Shown here piece after piece: positions 42,944-44,520 of a DNA stretch of 44,520 nt (position 1 is its first letter; each line of letters begins with the position of its first letter). The position numbers were made by a program, and so were the translations under genes. The notes beneath the pieces are model-generated. The model did not search any database. It was given only the letters and a program-made list of their open reading frames with translations, and was not told the DNA's origin. Where the stretch lies: assembly GCA_012927595.1 (NCBI GenBank), contig JABBOW010000149.1, positions 1 through 44,520 on the forward strand, in the 5' to 3' direction. Origin of the DNA: Cellulomonas sp. GTDB taxonomy: Bacteria > Actinomycetota > Actinomycetes > Actinomycetales > Cellulomonadaceae.

Positions 42944-43060
42944 TCAGCGGCAGGTGCACCGTTGGTCCGGCTGGACGCTCGCCATCACGGCGTCGACGTG
43001 CATGCCGCAACCACTCCAGGTGATCTTTCCGCAACGTGCGCATCGGGCAGGGCTACACAT
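42944..43060 (-). CDS. 38-residue cysteine-rich protein under a CstR-type operator
   Basis: A 38-codon ORF with cysteines at 2, 7, 10, 18, 35 and 37: MCSPARCARCGKITWSGCG, HVDAVMASV, then QRCTC. The CxxC pair, the TWSGCGxHVDxVM phrase and the terminal CxC are reminiscent of small conserved Cys-rich actinobacterial proteins that I recall only as hypothetical; a zinc-ribbon-like fold or a thiol-sulfur carrier are possible. ATG 43060 has an AAGGAG site seven bases upstream. Operator site C lies 37-52 bp upstream with a TATGCT -10-like hexamer on this strand, so it probably has its own CstR-controlled promoter. It is short enough to be missed by ORF-length cutoffs. Confidence 0.78.
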   Translation of the reverse strand: MCSPARCARCGKITWSGCGMHVDAVMASVQPDQRCTCR

Positions 43061-43096
43061 GGGGCGCTCCTTGTCAGCAGGGCCGGAGCTCTCAGC

Positions 43097-43112
43097 ATAC
43101 CCCCCCGGGTAT
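43097..43112. promoter_or_regulatory. CsoR/CstR-type operator, site C
   Basis: ATACCCCCCCGGGTAT upstream of the small Cys-rich gene and just past the stop of the regulator gene. On the minus strand its end runs into TATGCT, a good -10 hexamer. Confidence 0.8.
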
Positions 43113-43144
43113 GTTGACCCGTCTCGGGGTAGTCGAGGCGGTCG

Positions 43145-43534
<390 letters not shown>

Positions 43535-43903
43535 TCAGGACACGGTCTGGTGAGCGGCCATCCGCACACGGACGCCGTCCATGTCCAGCGCTCGAGCCGC
43601 ACCGATGAGCTCCTCGAGCGCGGGGCCGGGAAGCGCTCCAGGCTCGGCGAACACCAGGACGTTCTCGCGGAAGATCATCAACGTCGGGATCGAGGTGATA
43701 CCCGCCTGGGCTGCCAGCACCTGCTCGGCCTCGGTGTCCACCTTGGCGAACACGACGTCCGGGTACCGCTCCGACACCGCCTCGAAGACGGGGGCGAACA
43801 TCCGGCACGGCCCGCACCAGGCAGCCCAGAAGTCGACGAGGACGACGTCGTTGTCCTTGACGGTCCGCTCGAACGTGTCGACTGTCAGGTTGACGATGGA
43901 CAT
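43535..43903 (-). CDS. trxA: Thioredoxin
   Basis: A 122-residue thioredoxin with the canonical WCGPC active site (29-33) in VDFWAAWCGPCRMFAPVFEAV, the buried Asp (VVLVDF), the cis-Pro in SIPTLMIF, and a C-terminal helix. It reduces disulfides and can release sulfide from persulfides. ATG 43903 has GAGGAG upstream; operator site D lies 24 bp before the ATG. The CstR-like gene follows nine bases after the stop, so trx and its regulator are cotranscribed and probably autoregulated. Confidence 0.93.
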   Translation of the reverse strand: MSIVNLTVDTFERTVKDNDVVLVDFWAAWCGPCRMFAPVFEAVSERYPDVVFAKVDTEAEQVLAAQAGITSIPTLMIFRENVLVFAEPGALPGPALEELIGAARALDMDGVRVRMAAHQTVS

Positions 43904-43926
43904 GGCCGCTCCTCAACGACTAGCAA

Positions 43927-43942
43927 ATACCCATGGGGGTAT
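43927..43942. promoter_or_regulatory. CsoR/CstR-type operator, site D, at the trx-regulator promoter
   Basis: ATACCCATGGGGGTAT, 24 bp upstream of the thioredoxin ATG. On the minus strand the palindrome's end reads GGGTATTTGCT, overlapping the probable -10, so the trx-cstR operon would be autorepressed. Confidence 0.82.
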
Positions 43943-44087
43943 CAGAGTACGCCGTCGATGAGGAATCTGCGCTGCCAGATCTGCCCTGATCGCATCGCGG
44001 CGCCCGACCTGGCGGCGTTGACCGTCACGGCAACCGGCCCTTCGCTCGATTGGCGCATCCGGCTCGACGTGTCGATGCATCGATGCG

Positions 44088-44275
44088 TCAGGAGCTGATC
44101 GACGCGAGGAGCTCGCGCACCGCTGCCGCGGTCGACACCCGACCAGCTGTGACGAACTTCTCGTCGACCACGAGCCCGGGCGTGGACTGCGTCCTCGGGC
44201 AGGGCGTAGTAGATCCACCGGCCCCGAGCTGACCCGCCCGCCGGTCGCCGACTGAGGCGATCTCTCACCGCTCCG
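44088..44275 (-). pseudogene. Fused remnants of an ArsR-type regulator and a redox-disulfide protein
   Basis: From ~44275 the frame reads LSRRPAGGSARGRWIYYALPEDAVH, matching the wing of ArsR repressors (typical form RREGRWVYYxL). It is followed in another frame by TPGLVVDEKFVTAGRVSTAAAVRELLASISS and a stop, matching the C-terminus of MTH895-type small thioredoxin-like proteins (STPALVVDGKVVSSGRV...). Both genes lack their 5' parts, including the helix-turn-helix and the CxxC. A large deletion joining the two is the simplest explanation. About 145 bp between this and site D hold no recognisable gene. Confidence 0.65.
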
Positions 44276-44286
44276 TCCCGCACTTG

Positions 44287-44302
44287 ATACCCGGTGGGGT
44301 AT
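44287..44302. promoter_or_regulatory. CsoR/CstR-type operator, site E
   Basis: ATACCCGGTGGGGTAT, with its right arm running into TATGTT (-10-like, plus strand), 104 bp before the start at 44406. It marks the truncated rightmost gene as a probable regulon member. Confidence 0.8.
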
Positions 44303-44405
44303 GTTGACCGGACAACTGGGGTCCTCCACAGCGCATCCGGGAGCCCAACCACCTCCGAAGGCGTACCCCGGCCAGCAAGTTCGGAGCTCGCCCACCTGGA
44401 GGAGC

Positions 44406-44520
44406 ATGTCCCCGGTCATCACCGCCTCGACGGAACCGCGGCGGACACTGGGGCCGCCGCTCTCGGTCTGCGCAGCTGGACGCCTCGACAGCACCTGGCA
44501 CCAGCCGGCTGCGCCGACAC
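44406..44520 (+). CDS. 5' end of an unidentified gene (runs off right edge)
   Basis: ATG 44406 is preceded by a strong GGAGGAG site at proper spacing, and the frame is open to the edge: MSPVITASTEPRRTLGPPL, then SVCAAGRLDSTWHQPAAPT. No domain can be recognised in 38 residues. CstR-type site E upstream suggests a role in sulfur or persulfide handling, for example a transporter, sulfurtransferase or dioxygenase. This is inference from the operator alone. Confidence 0.6.
   Translation, partial: MSPVITASTEPRRTLGPPLSVCAAGRLDSTWHQPAAPT

Overview
The window is GC-rich throughout (roughly 70 %, third codon positions almost always G or C). It has GTG starts, strong AGGAGG-type ribosome sites and actinobacterial gene families: tandem CrcB fluoride channels, a PknB-like kinase, DrrAB-type exporters, DUF5317 and an oleate hydratase. 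It looks like chromosome from a high-GC actinobacterium, possibly Cellulomonadaceae or relatives. The genus is inference only.

Layout. 1-9.5 kb: an HrpB helicase running off the left edge, a hexose-6-phosphate mutarotase, a DinB-like protein, an NRAMP-like transporter, three short-chain dehydrogenases, a gpmA remnant, a crcB pair, a VOC protein and a spermidine-synthase-like protein. 9.6-16.6 kb: a cyclic-di-GMP neighbourhood with a 7TM/PAS-like/GGDEF protein, a membrane GGDEF-EAL protein preceded by a 35-residue membrane peptide, and a PAS-GGDEF protein, plus an MFS transporter and a DUF5317 protein. 16.7-21.7 kb: a LacI regulator, a secreted 640-residue beta-helix-like protein with a clear promoter and operator, and a translationally coupled Ser/Thr kinase and lipoprotein. 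21.7-26.8 kb: an aldo/keto reductase, a decayed ABC exporter with its decayed response regulator, a GNAT-like protein and an intact DrrAB-type exporter. 26.9-33.9 kb: ilvD coupled to a mini-ferredoxin, RNase J, release factor 3, a cation-efflux-like protein and a stress protein. 34-38.6 kb: a TetR regulator divergent from oleate hydratase and a zinc alcohol dehydrogenase, then a CPBP protease.

38.6-44.5 kb is the most coherent system: an apparent reactive-sulfur (persulfide) regulon. It holds a rhodanese, an intact CoA-disulfide-reductase/rhodanese fusion, a thioredoxin, a CsoR-family regulator with the CstR-like Cys-Cys pattern (copper-ligand His replaced by Gly), an unannotated 38-residue Cys-rich protein, and a gene running off the right edge. 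Five copies of a 16-bp ATACCC...GGGTAT palindrome lie upstream of these genes; in four of them the right arm runs into a -10-like TATNNN hexamer. A heavily broken paralogue of the CoA-disulfide reductase, with a DsrE tail, lies beside the intact copy, with ArsR and thioredoxin-like fragments at the right end.

At least seven genes are truncated or frameshifted (gpmA, ABC ATPase, ABC permease, response regulator, a thioredoxin-like gene, the reductase paralogue and the ArsR/redox-disulfide fragments), so this stretch has undergone substantial decay.
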